Below are positions 19,401 to 27,541 of a stretch of DNA of 64,000 nt, one piece after another; the first letter of the stretch is position 1, and each line of letters begins with the position of its first letter. Where the stretch lies: contig NZ_CAKKLV010000006.1 of the NCBI RefSeq assembly GCF_918698115.1, positions 1-64,000 of the forward strand, read 5' to 3'. A program made the position numbers and the translations under genes. Below the pieces are notes generated by a model. The model made no database searches. It saw nothing but the letters and a program-made list of their open reading frames with translations, and was not told where the DNA came from. Source of the stretch: Peribacillus sp. Bi96. GTDB lineage: Bacteria; Bacillota; Bacilli; Bacillales; DSM-1321.

Positions 19401-19924
19401 ACAATCCGCATTCCACGTCCGCCGCCGCCTAAAGAGGCTTTTATAATAATTGGAAAACCGTATTGTTCACCAAATTCCTTGACCTCATTTACACTGGTCA
19501 CTGGTCCATCGCTACCAGGTATGACCGGGATATCAGCTAGTTCAGCTTGTGTTCTTGCTTTTACTTTGTCACCAAACATATCTAGGTGTCTTGATTCTGG
19601 CCCGATGAAGATTATTCCTTCTTCTTCACAACGTTTCGCAAAATCAATATTTTCTGAAAGGAAACCATAACCAGGATGAATTGCATCGACTCCGCTCATT
19701 TTGGCAATCGCAATTATACCTTCAATATCCAGATAGGCATCAATCGGCTTTTTGCCTTCCCCAACGAGATATGCTTCATCCGCTTTATATCGGTGATAAG
19801 AGCCATAATCTTCTTTTGAATAGATTGCAACTGTATGAATATCTAATTCTGTACATGCACGAAAAATCCGTATCGCTATTTCTCCACGATTAGCCGCAAG
19901 TACTTTTTCTATACGTTTCCCCAT
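16487..19924 (-). CDS. pycA: Pyruvate carboxylase
   Basis: A biotin-dependent anaplerotic enzyme converting pyruvate, ATP and bicarbonate to oxaloacetate. The full-length 1145-residue protein has a biotin carboxylase domain (1-450, with LAANRGEIAIRIFRAC and GYGFLSEN). The carboxyltransferase domain runs from about 530 to 800 (DTTFRDAHQSLLATR, HLHTHDTSGNG), and the C-terminal biotinyl domain has EAMKMETT. The ATG at 19924 has GAGGGTGG upstream. In B. subtilis DarB (YkuL) regulates this enzyme; that gene is also in the window. A small terminator-like hairpin lies 46 bp ahead of the start codon. Confidence 0.98.
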   Translation of the reverse strand: MGKRIEKVLAANRGEIAIRIFRACTELDIHTVAIYSKEDYGSYHRYKADEAYLVGEGKKPIDAYLDIEGIIAIAKMSGVDAIHPGYGFLSENIDFAKRCEEEGIIFIGPESRHLDMFGDKVKARTQAELADIPVIPGSDGPVTSVNEVKEFGEQYGFPIIIKASLGGGGRGMRIVEKIEEVEEAYDRAKSEAKAAFGNDEVYVERFIQNPKHIEVQILADTHGNIVHLYERDCSVQRRHQKVVEVAPSVSLTEDLRERICEAAVKLAENIDYVNAGTVEFLVANGEFYFIEVNPRVQVEHTITEMITGIDIVQSQIMVAEGHELHGKKIGIPEQAGIKTHGYAIQSRVTTEDPLNNFMPDTGKMMVYRSGGGFGVRLDAGNGFQGAVITPYYDSLLVKLSTHALSFEQAASKMVRNLKEFRIRGIKTNIPFLENVVKHEKFINGEYDTSFIDSTPELFNFPVRKDRGTKMLSYIGNVTVNGFPGVEKKKKPVFDPAPIPNVGGLPLISGTKNILEQKGAEGLVNWIKEQKEVLITDTTFRDAHQSLLATRIRSKDILDIAEPTAKLLPDLFSMEMWGGATFDVAYRFLKEDPWDRLLSFRKKAPNVLLQMLLRASNAVGYKNYPDNVIREFVEKSADAGIDVYRIFDSLNWVKGMEVAIDAVRQSGKIAEAAICYTGDLNDPSRSKYNIDYYKNMAKELEHAGAHILAIKDMAGLLKPDAAYRLVSELKETTSLPIHLHTHDTSGNGIYMYSKAIEAGVDIVDTAIGSLAGLTSQPSVQTLHYALEGSSRQPKLEVDSLERLGEYWGEVRKLYHDFESGMNAPHTEVYKHEMPGGQYSNLQQQAKAVGLGERWHEVKEMYQRVNAMFGDIVKVTPSSKVVGDMALFMVQNNLTEEDVLTKGKTIDFPDSVIELFEGYLGQPVGGFPKELQEVILKGKKPITVRPGELLEEVDFGALKEELFKESGRAVTDFDVLAYALYPKVFLDYNKTIDLFGDVSNLDTATFLYGMRLGEEIEVEIEKGKTLIVKLVSIGEPLADGTRVVYFDLNGQSREVIIKDENIKSSVISKIKADPKNKEQIGATMPGTVIRVVVEKGDQVKQGDHLIITEAMKMETTVQAPYSGTIKDIYVKDGEAISTGDLLIELTK

Positions 19925-19969
19925 TGCTACCACCCTCATCAATATGTATTTTATTTATTAAATATTTAG

Positions 19970-19994
19970 AAAAAAAGCGTGATGGTTACACCAC
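19970..19994 (-). terminator. Terminator-like hairpin in the pycA leader
   Basis: On the - strand GTGGTG-TAAC-CATCAC forms a 6-bp stem with a tetraloop, followed by GC and seven T. The last T is 45 bp before the pycA start. It is either a leftover terminator of a lost upstream gene (ftsW) or an attenuator of pycA. Confidence 0.6.
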
Positions 19995-20499
19995 TTTTTA
20001 TTCACAAGTTTATTTCCCCAACAAAGGATACCGATCTTATAAGGTCCATTTTATCGTTGTTGTAATTATTTTGATATATTTTCACATTTATCTTTTCATG
20101 TATCCTAACTACATAAAAAATAAACAATATCAGTTAAATAAGAATATTTAGTTATTATAATATATTATAATATGGTCCTGTTGGATTTAAAAAACGATTA
20201 ATATAACCATAATACTAAAATAAACTGAATACAATAAAAAAATAAAAAATTACGTATATTCATATACAAACACAAGGAATTCCCCCGTCTAGTTCAGCAA
20301 TGGTATCCTATCGGATAATTAAATTCCCATTAAAATACCAAAGTTTTAAATAGATGGAAGTGTCGGAGACCCCTATAATTTTAGCTTTGAACATTCAATT
20401 ATTTAAAAAAGCTCCATTTAGCTTCTATTGCGCGTTCAATTAGTATAACACTATTGGATATAGTATAACCTTTTTATCTAATATTGTACACAAATAAAA
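19995..20499. other. AT-rich gene desert where ftsW is expected
   Basis: No coding sequence is visible on either strand over about 500 bp. The DNA is very AT-rich with runs such as AATAAAAAAATAAAAAATTA. In B. subtilis and many relatives ftsW lies here. A weak - strand promoter for pycA (TTACAA-18 bp-TATAAG) is possible around 20040-20070. Confidence 0.7.
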
Positions 20500-20531
20500 A
20501 ACTCAAACAATCATCGAGATTTGTTTGAGTT
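20500..20531 (-). terminator. Terminator of ylaN
   Basis: AACTCAAAC pairs with GTTTGAGTT; on the - strand the stem is followed by TTTTTATTT. It ends ylaN transcription 15 bp after the stop codon. Confidence 0.85.
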
Positions 20532-20546
20532 AGTATGTTTTATCTA

Positions 20547-20828
20547 TTATTTTTTTAATGATGCTTCATGCAAAACTGACAATTCCTGTTCGAGAGTTTC
20601 CAAAAGGGATTTACCCTCGGTTTCCTCTACCAAACCTAAACGTACGGCAAAATCAATTTCTCGTGATAGGCCGAACATTTGCGTATCAAGTACCTCTTCG
20701 TATAAAGGACATTGAGGCATAGTGAGATTCTCCATTTGAACTTTTATCAGTTTTAGAATCTTGTCAGCATCTGCTTTTAATAAAGCATAAGCTTTTTCTC
20801 GATGATTGACAAGCATATCAGATGCCAT
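20547..20828 (-). CDS. ylaN: YlaN, Fur-interacting iron-homeostasis protein (UPF0358)
   Basis: A 93-residue helical protein of the UPF0358 family; the sequence from [17 protein letters not shown] to [16 protein letters not shown] is characteristic. YlaN is essential under iron limitation in B. subtilis and S. aureus. It interacts with the ferric uptake regulator and relieves Fur repression. The ATG has a GGGGGG-type signal. It is monocistronic here with its own terminator, whereas it normally precedes ftsW. Confidence 0.95.
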   Translation of the reverse strand: MASDMLVNHREKAYALLKADADKILKLIKVQMENLTMPQCPLYEEVLDTQMFGLSREIDFAVRLGLVEETEGKSLLETLEQELSVLHEASLKK

Positions 20829-20990
20829 GTTAAATCCCCCCGCTCAGAGCGATTAAATCTTATCTTTAAATTCTACCTTTAGTTTTGTGAAAAAGCAAGG
20901 ACATTGACAAACAATTTCCCATTGAGGTAGCACAATCACCTTACCGCTAGATTAGCCCGCCATGGAAATTTATTCACCCGTCGTGATGAT

Positions 20991-21019
20991 GTGACAATTC
21001 AATTAATATTGATTATAAT
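20991..21019 (+). promoter_or_regulatory. Sigma-A promoter of ylaL
   Basis: GTGACA (20991-20996), a 17-bp spacer and a perfect TATAAT (21014-21019). Transcription would begin near 21026, 25 bp before the gene. Confidence 0.8.
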
Positions 21020-21050
21020 TATTACAGAGCAACAGAAAGGAATGAGATAT

Positions 21051-21554
21051 TTGGAACCGATCGTGTTTATTAATGGAAAAGTGAAATATCCAATTACACT
21101 AGATCCTGGAGTCTGGATTTTTGATGACCGTAAAGTTGAAATTGATACATATTTCCATGCAGAAAAAGTCCAGGTCAATGAATTGGAGGAGTATACGATT
21201 GCCGCCTCCAAACATTGGCAAAAGGAAATACAAGAGGGCGCAATCATGCCCCCTACAATAAAAACGGAGCGAAAGTTCGAGAAGCAAAGATTAATGGAAG
21301 GGACTTTTGGCATCCCTTTTGAACCTTTTTTAAAAAATGCAGAACCTGAAAATGGGGTAACGGAAGTCATTGTTACAACCGATGATAAAGAGATTACATT
21401 TTCATTGGAAGTGGCACTTAAATTCTTCCTTGGATTTTCCAAAGATGGAAAACCACTTAAAATAGACGAAGGCGGGCCTATGGAAATTTATTTCGGAGAT
21501 GCTTCCAACATCAATGATCCAATTAAAAATGTAAGGTCTTTCACTGTTAAATAA
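21051..21554 (+). CDS. ylaL: YlaL-like conserved protein
   Basis: A 167-residue soluble protein containing EPIVFINGKVKYPITLDPG and VWIFDDRKVEIDTYF, which I recognise as YlaL. It is often annotated as a peptidyl-prolyl isomerase without experimental basis. TTG 21051 is 9 nt behind AAAGGA; ATG 21042 is the alternative but touches that signal. The longer frame upstream cannot be real because it contains the promoter. A perfect inverted repeat follows the stop codon, then the convergent ylaK. Confidence 0.85.
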   Translation: MEPIVFINGKVKYPITLDPGVWIFDDRKVEIDTYFHAEKVQVNELEEYTIAASKHWQKEIQEGAIMPPTIKTERKFEKQRLMEGTFGIPFEPFLKNAEPENGVTEVIVTTDDKEITFSLEVALKFFLGFSKDGKPLKIDEGGPMEIYFGDASNINDPIKNVRSFTVK

Positions 21555-21586
21555 GAATGAACCCATGATGATCATAAAGCACTAAT

Positions 21587-21619
21587 GCAAGCGGCAAGGG
21601 GGTTCCCCTTGCCGCTTGC
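21587..21619. terminator. Long GC-rich hairpin between ylaL and ylaK
   Basis: GCAAGCGGCAAGGGG pairs perfectly with CCCCTTGCCGCTTGC around GTT. It has no true T-run, so it is a stable transcript end for two convergent genes rather than a classical terminator. Confidence 0.75.
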
Positions 21620-21620
21620 C

Positions 21621-22952
21621 TTATAAAAGCGTAGCGGCGAGTTGCGCTAATCCCGACCTTTCCCCTTTTATCAATTTAACATGGCCGGCAATACGCTCGG
21701 TCTTGAATTTTTCCACCACATATGTCAAGCCATTATTGTATTCATCCAAATAAGGATGATCTATTTGCTCCGGATCTCCCATTAATACAATTTTGCTTCG
21801 CTCCCCGACTCTCGTCAAGATGGTCTTTACCTCATGTTTTGTTAAATTCTGCGCTTCATCGATGATGATGAACTGATCCGGGATGCTCCTTCCCCTGATA
21901 TAGGTCAGGGCTTCCACTTCAATTGAACTCATGCCTGCTAAAATCGCGTCCAATTCCCCCGGTTTTTTCGTATTGAACAAATATTGCAGATTATCAAAAA
22001 TGGGCTGCATCCAAGGTCTTAATTTTTCTTCTTTTTCCCCTGGCAGGTAACCAATATCTTTACCGACCGGCACAATGGGCCTTGCAACCAGAAGTTTCTT
22101 ATATTGAGACAAATCCTCTGTTTGCATTAATCCTGTAGCCAATGCCAATAATGTCTTACCTGTACCTGCCTTCCCAATAAGCGTCACAAGCTGAATATCC
22201 GAACGGAGCAACAAATCAAGGGCCATCGTCTGCTGGACGTTTCTAGGCTTGATCCCCCAAATATGTTCCCCTTCATACAACAATTTCTTAACGAACCTGC
22301 AATTCTCATCCACTATCCCAATCGCAGAAGCAGAACTGCCAAGCGTGTCCTTCATCAACAGGAACTGATTTGGATAATAAGAATCTTTTGTCAGTTCTTC
22401 AAGTGCCAGAAAACTTTTTTCGTAAAACTTATTCAAATTATCAATCGAAACAAATACCTCTTTATGTCCACCGTATATATGATCCATTTCGACGACACGA
22501 TCATTTAAAAAGTCCTCTGCCTCAAGACCGATTGCGTCAGCTTTCACTCTGACAAGAGTGTCTTTGCTAACCAAAATGACCGTCTTTCCATCTTCCTTAG
22601 TCTCTTCTTCCAAAGATAGATTTTTCGCAACTGCCAATATCCGGTTATCATTCGTTTTCTCCACAAAAATTTCCTGAAGCTTATGAAATGACCGGTGATT
22701 GAGTTCGATTCTTATACTGCCACCATTATGAAGCGGAATGCTTTGATGAAGTTTCCCTTTTTCACGAAAGCCATCGATCAATTTTGATACTTGTCGGGCG
22801 TTTCTTCCGATTTCATCCATATATCTTTTTTTTGAATCCAATTCTTCTAATACAACTGCCGGAATGACCACTTCATTATCTTCGAATGAATAAATTGAAT
22901 ACGGATCCTGCAAAAGGACATTCGTATCTAAAACATATATTTTTTTCCCCAA
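21621..22952 (-). CDS. ylaK: PhoH2-type PIN-ATPase YlaK
   Basis: A 443-residue PhoH2 protein that fuses an N-terminal PIN RNase domain (about 1-150, DTNVLLQDP with acidic residues) to a PhoH ATPase (about 240-443). Walker A is GKAGTGKT and Walker B/DEAQ is IIIDEAQN. Such fusions act as RNA helicase/RNase toxins or RNA-processing enzymes in actinobacteria and archaea. A short basic segment (DSKKRYMDEIGRNARQ) lies in the PIN part. Monocistronic on the - strand, convergent with ylaL. Confidence 0.95.
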   Translation of the reverse strand: MGKKIYVLDTNVLLQDPYSIYSFEDNEVVIPAVVLEELDSKKRYMDEIGRNARQVSKLIDGFREKGKLHQSIPLHNGGSIRIELNHRSFHKLQEIFVEKTNDNRILAVAKNLSLEEETKEDGKTVILVSKDTLVRVKADAIGLEAEDFLNDRVVEMDHIYGGHKEVFVSIDNLNKFYEKSFLALEELTKDSYYPNQFLLMKDTLGSSASAIGIVDENCRFVKKLLYEGEHIWGIKPRNVQQTMALDLLLRSDIQLVTLIGKAGTGKTLLALATGLMQTEDLSQYKKLLVARPIVPVGKDIGYLPGEKEEKLRPWMQPIFDNLQYLFNTKKPGELDAILAGMSSIEVEALTYIRGRSIPDQFIIIDEAQNLTKHEVKTILTRVGERSKIVLMGDPEQIDHPYLDEYNNGLTYVVEKFKTERIAGHVKLIKGERSGLAQLAATLL

Positions 22953-23216
22953 TATGACGCCTCCTGCCTGCTCTTTAGGATATGCCTTACCATTTACTAC
23001 ACTCAGCAGTTATGTAGCGGACGAGACTGTTGATAAAATATATGTTCCTTTGAATAAAGATAGAAGAACATTTACAGACTATAAAGAAAACTTCCAGAAA
23101 AGAAATCTATATTTAACATGAATCACACCATGTTTAACGGCATTTCAGACTTATATGCATCAGACTTAGTTGGTGTGGACAGGCTGTAACTAATGAGACA
23201 TTAAGGAGGTTGTACA

Positions 23217-23816
23217 TTGCAAAAAATTATATTGTCACTAACTGCTATTCTGTTGATGACAGGTTGCTCAATGAATAATAAAAATGAAGTGGCTGAAGAT
23301 AATGCTAAAAACAATATAACGAAAGTCAATAACTCGACCATTAAGGAAGCCGACAGAAATACAGGGCAGCAGACAGCAACAAGACTTACTGGACTAGCCA
23401 AATCCATTCCCGAGGTGAACGATGCCACCGCAGTTGTACTAGGCAAATACGCCATAGTCGGAATAGATATTGACCAAGATATTGAGCGTTCACAGGTGGG
23501 AACGATTAAATACTCCGTTGGAGAAGCTTTAAAACACGATCCCAACGGTGCAAATGCCATGATTGTCGCTGATCCGGATTTAAATGAACGGATCAGGGAG
23601 GTCGCCAAGGATATTAAAGACGGTAAACCGGTAAGAGGGATACTAAATGAACTGGCTGACATCACAAGTCGGGTCATTCCTGAGGTTCCAGGTGATATTT
23701 TGACCCCGACGCCATCAAAAGCAATTGATGATGAAAAGAATAAACTCGATGATAATAAGGAAAGGAACCTGCTTGATAAAGAGCAAAATGATCAATCCAA
23801 TCACCATAAAGAATGA
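23217..23816 (+). CDS. ylaJ: Sporulation lipoprotein YlaJ (YhcN/YlaJ family)
   Basis: A 199-residue lipoprotein with lipobox MTGC (Cys17), starting at TTG behind AAGGAGGTTG. The central domain (about 55-150, VNDATAVVLGKYAIVGIDI) is the YhcN/YlaJ fold found in spore proteins. YlaJ sits in the spore inner membrane and influences germination in B. subtilis. The C-terminal 45 residues are charged and low in complexity. Monocistronic, with a terminator behind. Confidence 0.92.
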   Translation: MQKIILSLTAILLMTGCSMNNKNEVAEDNAKNNITKVNNSTIKEADRNTGQQTATRLTGLAKSIPEVNDATAVVLGKYAIVGIDIDQDIERSQVGTIKYSVGEALKHDPNGANAMIVADPDLNERIREVAKDIKDGKPVRGILNELADITSRVIPEVPGDILTPTPSKAIDDEKNKLDDNKERNLLDKEQNDQSNHHKE

Positions 23817-23824
23817 ATGTTCCT

Positions 23825-23852
23825 AACCCGAAGTGAATCTTCGGGTTTTTTC
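23825..23852 (+). terminator. Terminator of ylaJ
   Basis: AACCCGAAG pairs with CTTCGGGTT and is followed by T residues. Confidence 0.9.
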
Positions 23853-23975
23853 CATATCCGCCATAAACCGAATAACGTTAATCGAGCAAATGTAGTTTTC
23901 ACTTTATCCTCGTTTTACCATAAAAATATTGGTATACTTAAAAGCATATTCAAATTGAAGTGAGGTTCAAATAAT

Positions 23976-24176
23976 ATGAAGGTTAAATGTGTAATATGCG
24001 ATCAAATTGAATCCATCCCTGACGATAGCCCAGAGGCGAAGAAACTTCGTAACCGTCCTATACATACCTATATGTGCAATACGTGCAATCAACGCATAGA
24101 AGATCGTACGAATGAACGGATTGCAACTGGAAACTTCCGTCTCTACCGCACAATCAAAAATGAAGATGAATGGTAA
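23976..24176 (+). CDS. ylaI: YlaI zinc-ribbon protein (DUF2197)
   Basis: A 66-residue protein with two CxxC knuckles, CVIC near residue 5 and CNTC near residue 35, which form a zinc ribbon. The text between them (IPDDSPEAKKLRNRPIHTYM) is typical of YlaI. AAGTGAGG precedes the ATG. Its 3' end overlaps the start of the next membrane protein gene by 11 to 17 bp. Function unknown. Confidence 0.92.
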   Translation: MKVKCVICDQIESIPDDSPEAKKLRNRPIHTYMCNTCNQRIEDRTNERIATGNFRLYRTIKNEDEW

Positions 24177-24591
24177 AACATTTTATAAAGCTTGCCTAAT
24201 TGGTCTCATCAATGGAATCATGCTTGGATTGATAATGAAGTGGGTAGAAATGTTTTCTGGAAAACAAGTGTATACGCTTTTATTGAATGTCGATTTCCTT
24301 CCAGTATTCGGATCTGTTTCTTGGAGTGAGGCGACCTTGTTCTTTTTCCATCTTCTCTTCTCACTGGCCATTACTTTCATTTACGTATTTTTCCTAATTC
24401 CTCGGGAAATTTTCAGGGGATGGAACAAATACGCACTTGCTGTTTTAACGATTATTCCTGCCATCATGCTTTACTTTCCATTATCCGCGCTGTCAAAGTC
24501 AGAAGTTGTCCTTCCTTCTGATTTGACAGCTTTCTTATTATGGTCAATCTTACACGTTATTTACGCACTCTTCCTCCCTAAGGCAATATAA
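24160..24591 (+). CDS. Small polytopic membrane protein of unknown function
   Basis: About 143 residues with four predicted membrane helices (around 9-28, 52-75, 88-105 and 118-140). The start is ATG 24160 or 24166, both inside the 3' end of ylaI with no convincing Shine-Dalgarno, so translation is probably coupled to ylaI. I do not recognise a family with certainty; the layout is similar to YagU-like proteins. A perfect terminator follows the stop. Confidence 0.75.
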   Translation: MKMNGKTFYKACLIGLINGIMLGLIMKWVEMFSGKQVYTLLLNVDFLPVFGSVSWSEATLFFFHLLFSLAITFIYVFFLIPREIFRGWNKYALAVLTIIPAIMLYFPLSALSKSEVVLPSDLTAFLLWSILHVIYALFLPKAI

Positions 24592-24623
24592 AAAGAACCG
24601 TGCGATTTCGCACGGTTCTTTTT
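24591..24623. terminator. Bidirectional terminator
   Basis: AAAAGAACCGTGCG pairs with CGCACGGTTCTTTT around ATTT. It separates the membrane protein gene from the convergent small gene. Confidence 0.92.
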
Positions 24624-24627
24624 ATCA

Positions 24628-24912
24628 TTACTCGACATTTTTATACTTATCTGGCTCTAGCTCAATTTGATCTAACATGATATCAATCAATTCAATCGGA
24701 AAACGCTGCTTTTTCATTTCATCTCCCAATAGATACTCAACGAAATAAAAAGGTTCTGTTTTTGAAATCGAATCAATGGTTACTTGATGATCGTCTTTCA
24801 ACATCTGCATGAAAAACTCTTCTGTATCACGCGCAGCTGTATCATCAGGTCTTGCATCACAGACAACTTTGATCGTCAACCAATTGTATAAAGCATCCTG
24901 TAATGATTTCAT
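24628..24912 (-). CDS. Conserved small protein downstream of ylaH
   Basis: A soluble protein of 94 residues starting MKSLQDALYNWLTIKVVCDARPDD in two overlapping Met codons (24915 or 24912). It overlaps or abuts the ylaH stop codon, which points to translational coupling. Acidic, helical, no signal peptide. I recall homologues in many Bacillaceae at this position but no name or function. Confidence 0.8.
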   Translation of the reverse strand: MKSLQDALYNWLTIKVVCDARPDDTAARDTEEFFMQMLKDDHQVTIDSISKTEPFYFVEYLLGDEMKKQRFPIELIDIMLDQIELEPDKYKNVE

Positions 24913-24916
24913 CATC

Positions 24917-25225
24917 TTAAGCCTGTTCTTCTTTTCTCGAATTATGAAGACGGAATCTATAGATCCCAAGAACAAGTGAAGCGATGACTAATGCTTCCCC
25001 CATAGGAAGAAACACCGCAAAGAAAGAAAGAAGGGTACATCCAAGTGCCATTACCGCATAAATGACCACATTTTTTAGCAAAGGTAACTTTTTGGAAAAA
25101 CCTAACTGATAGACAAGGATGCATAATCCAAAGATCGTCAAATACAAATACCACATTCCCGCTTCAGGATTTTCATCCACTTTGTACAATGCTGCAAAAA
25201 ATGATAATCGCTCTTGGATATCCAA
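24917..25225 (-). CDS. ylaH: YlaH-like membrane protein
   Basis: A 102-residue protein with an N-terminal amphipathic stretch (IQERLSFFAALYKVDENPE) and three predicted helices (about 24-42, 50-68 and 70-90). This is the YlaH-like family. It is directly downstream of typA as in B. subtilis, with a GGAGGAG signal. Cytoplasmic membrane; function unknown. Confidence 0.92.
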   Translation of the reverse strand: MDIQERLSFFAALYKVDENPEAGMWYLYLTIFGLCILVYQLGFSKKLPLLKNVVIYAVMALGCTLLSFFAVFLPMGEALVIASLVLGIYRFRLHNSRKEEQA

Positions 25226-25247
25226 TCTTTTCTCCTCCTCTTGCTAC

Positions 25248-27095
25248 TTATTTTTCTTCAACAGCCACTTTTTTTCTTTTAGCTGCTCTTTCACGCTCGT
25301 TTTTATCAAGAATTTTTTTACGAAGACGGATGGAATCCGGAGTCACTTCACAGTACTCATCATCGTTCAAATATTCTAGCGCTTCTTCAAGGGACATGAT
25401 TCTTGGTTTTTTCATGGAAGAAGTTTGGTCTTTATTTGCTGAACGCATATTTGTCATTTGTTTTGCTTTAACGATATTAACAGTCAAATCGCTATCACGG
25501 TTATGTTCCCCGACGATCATGCCTTCATAAATATCAATACCTGGCTCAATGAAAATAACACCGCGATCTTCTACTTGCATAATACCATATTGTGTAGTTT
25601 TTCCTGATTCCATGGATACAAGAACACCTTGACGTCTTCCGCCGACTTGACCTTGGGCCATTGGTTGGTAGCTGTCAAATGAATGGTTCATGATACCATA
25701 TCCACGTGTAATCGTTAAGAACTCAGTTGAATAGCCAATAAGTCCGCGAGCTGGGATCGTGAACAATAAACGAACTTGACCGCTTCCGCTATTGATCATA
25801 TCCAACAATTCACCTTTACGGGCTCCCATTGATTCCATGATCGAACCAGTGTGCTCCTCAGGTACGTCGATTTGTACACGTTCAACCGGCTCACAACGGA
25901 CACCGTCAATCAAACGAACGATAACTTCCGGTTTAGAAACTTGCAGTTCATAACCTTCACGTCTCATGTTTTCGATCAGGATGGAAAGGTGAAGCTCCCC
26001 ACGACCTGAAACAATCCAGACATCCGGAGAATCAGTATTTTCGACTCTTAAGCTGACATCCGTTTGCAATTGATTTTTCAAACGCTCTTCAATTTTACGA
26101 GCTGTGACGAATTTACCTTCACGGCCTGCGAATGGGCTGTTATTTACAAGGAAAGTCATTTGTAATGTCGGCTCATCGATACGTAGAATTGGAAGGGCAT
26201 CAGGATTTTCAATCGGACAAACCGTTTCCCCTACGTTAATATCTTCCATACCAGAAACGGCAATTAAATCACCGGCAACAGCTTCTTGGATTTCAACTTT
26301 CTTAAGGCCAATATAACCAAAGATTTTCGTTACACGGAATTGCTTGACCGATCCATCAAGTTTCATTAATGAAACTTGTTGACCTACATGCATTTTACCG
26401 CGGAATACACGGCCAACACCAATACGTCCTACATAATCATTGTAGTCAAGTAAAGCCACTTGGAATTGAAGTGGTTCATCTGAGTTATCAATTGGAGCAG
26501 GGATCGTTTCGACGATTGTTTCGAATAGTGGGGTCATGTCTTTTTCTTGTTTAGCAGGATCTGAATCCAAGCTTGCAGTACCAGCAATACCTGAAGTGAA
26601 GACAACAGGGAAGTCCAACTGCTCTTCTTCAGCTCCTAGTTCGATGAATAAATCAATTACTTCGTCGACTACTTCATCAGGACGTGCAGAATCTTTATCG
26701 ATTTTGTTCACGACAACGATTGGCGTGATCTTTTGCTCCAATGCTTTTTTCAACACGAAACGAGTTTGCGGCATACATCCTTCATATGCATCAACAACAA
26801 GAAGAACACCATCAACCATTTTCATGATCCGTTCCACTTCGCCACCAAAGTCGGCATGACCAGGTGTATCCAAAATGTTAATTCTTGTATCTTGATATTG
26901 AACTGCTGTATTTTTCGCAAGAATCGTAATTCCGCGTTCTTTTTCAATCGCATTAGAATCCATCGCACGTTCTTCCACATGTTCATTCTCACGGAAAGTA
27001 CCAGATTGCTTAAGCAACTGATCCACTAACGTTGTTTTACCATGGTCAACGTGGGCAATGATGGCTATATTACGAATATTTTCTCTTAATTTCAA
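25248..27095 (-). CDS. typA: Ribosome-binding GTPase TypA/BipA
   Basis: A translational GTPase of 615 residues, related to EF-G. It shows G1 AHVDHGKTT at residues 13-21, ERGITI, DTPGHADFGGE and NKID in order, followed by domains II, III, V and the BipA-specific C-terminal domain. BipA acts in ribosome assembly and stress, notably at low temperature. Start TTG 27095 (MKLRENIRNIAIIAHVDH) has TAGGAGTG seven nucleotides upstream; the ATG-like upstream frame to 27134 lacks one. Upstream of ylaH on the same strand. Confidence 0.97.
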   Translation of the reverse strand: MKLRENIRNIAIIAHVDHGKTTLVDQLLKQSGTFRENEHVEERAMDSNAIEKERGITILAKNTAVQYQDTRINILDTPGHADFGGEVERIMKMVDGVLLVVDAYEGCMPQTRFVLKKALEQKITPIVVVNKIDKDSARPDEVVDEVIDLFIELGAEEEQLDFPVVFTSGIAGTASLDSDPAKQEKDMTPLFETIVETIPAPIDNSDEPLQFQVALLDYNDYVGRIGVGRVFRGKMHVGQQVSLMKLDGSVKQFRVTKIFGYIGLKKVEIQEAVAGDLIAVSGMEDINVGETVCPIENPDALPILRIDEPTLQMTFLVNNSPFAGREGKFVTARKIEERLKNQLQTDVSLRVENTDSPDVWIVSGRGELHLSILIENMRREGYELQVSKPEVIVRLIDGVRCEPVERVQIDVPEEHTGSIMESMGARKGELLDMINSGSGQVRLLFTIPARGLIGYSTEFLTITRGYGIMNHSFDSYQPMAQGQVGGRRQGVLVSMESGKTTQYGIMQVEDRGVIFIEPGIDIYEGMIVGEHNRDSDLTVNIVKAKQMTNMRSANKDQTSSMKKPRIMSLEEALEYLNDDEYCEVTPDSIRLRKKILDKNERERAAKRKKVAVEEK

Positions 27096-27219
27096 AAAAT
27101 TCACTCCTAAAAAAGTTTGTGTATAACGTATCACTAGTATTAACTTACATATTATATCACAAACATACTAGAAACAAATACAGAAATTATGTACAATAGA
27201 TATATTAGGGGTGATATTA

Positions 27220-27402
27220 ATGAATATTAAATGGAATTTCTTAATATTAGCGATATTGGCAGCATGCAGTATTGGCTCCATTGGCATCTTCATTGCTGAA
27301 AAAAGCTTACTTGGAATATTAGCTGCAATCGTTGTACTTTGCGGAATTATGGGATTTGGTTTCACTCAAAAGAAGAAATTACGCGAAGCAGGAAAGCTTT
27401 AA
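27220..27402 (+). CDS. ylaF: YlaF small membrane protein (DUF5325)
   Basis: A 60-residue protein with two membrane helices (about 5-25 and 28-48) and a basic end KKKLREAGKL. It matches YlaF in size, layout and position beside typA. AGGGGTGA lies 6 nt upstream of ATG 27220. Function unknown. A perfect terminator follows. Confidence 0.85.
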   Translation: MNIKWNFLILAILAACSIGSIGIFIAEKSLLGILAAIVVLCGIMGFGFTQKKKLREAGKL

Positions 27403-27405
27403 TAT

Positions 27406-27437
27406 AAAAAACTCGCTGTCCGGCAGCGAGTTTTTTT
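27406..27437 (+). terminator. Terminator of ylaF
   Basis: AAAAAACTCGCTG pairs with CAGCGAGTTTTTT around TCCGG. Confidence 0.92.
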
Positions 27438-27541
27438 GTTAATTATTTCAAAATGAGTATTTTATTCCACATTTACAAGAAATTGGTCTAGGTATGCTTA
27501 TCTATTCTGTCCTTCTTGCCCCAAGAACGTAGGCAAGGGTA

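Noticed and set aside
20999-21442. 147-codon frame antisense to ylaL
   Set aside because: Overlap with ylaL and its promoter; hydrophobic, Ser-rich text, no start signal.
23201-23677. 158-codon frame antisense to ylaJ
   Set aside because: ylaJ has a lipobox, family match and ribosome site; the antisense frame has none.
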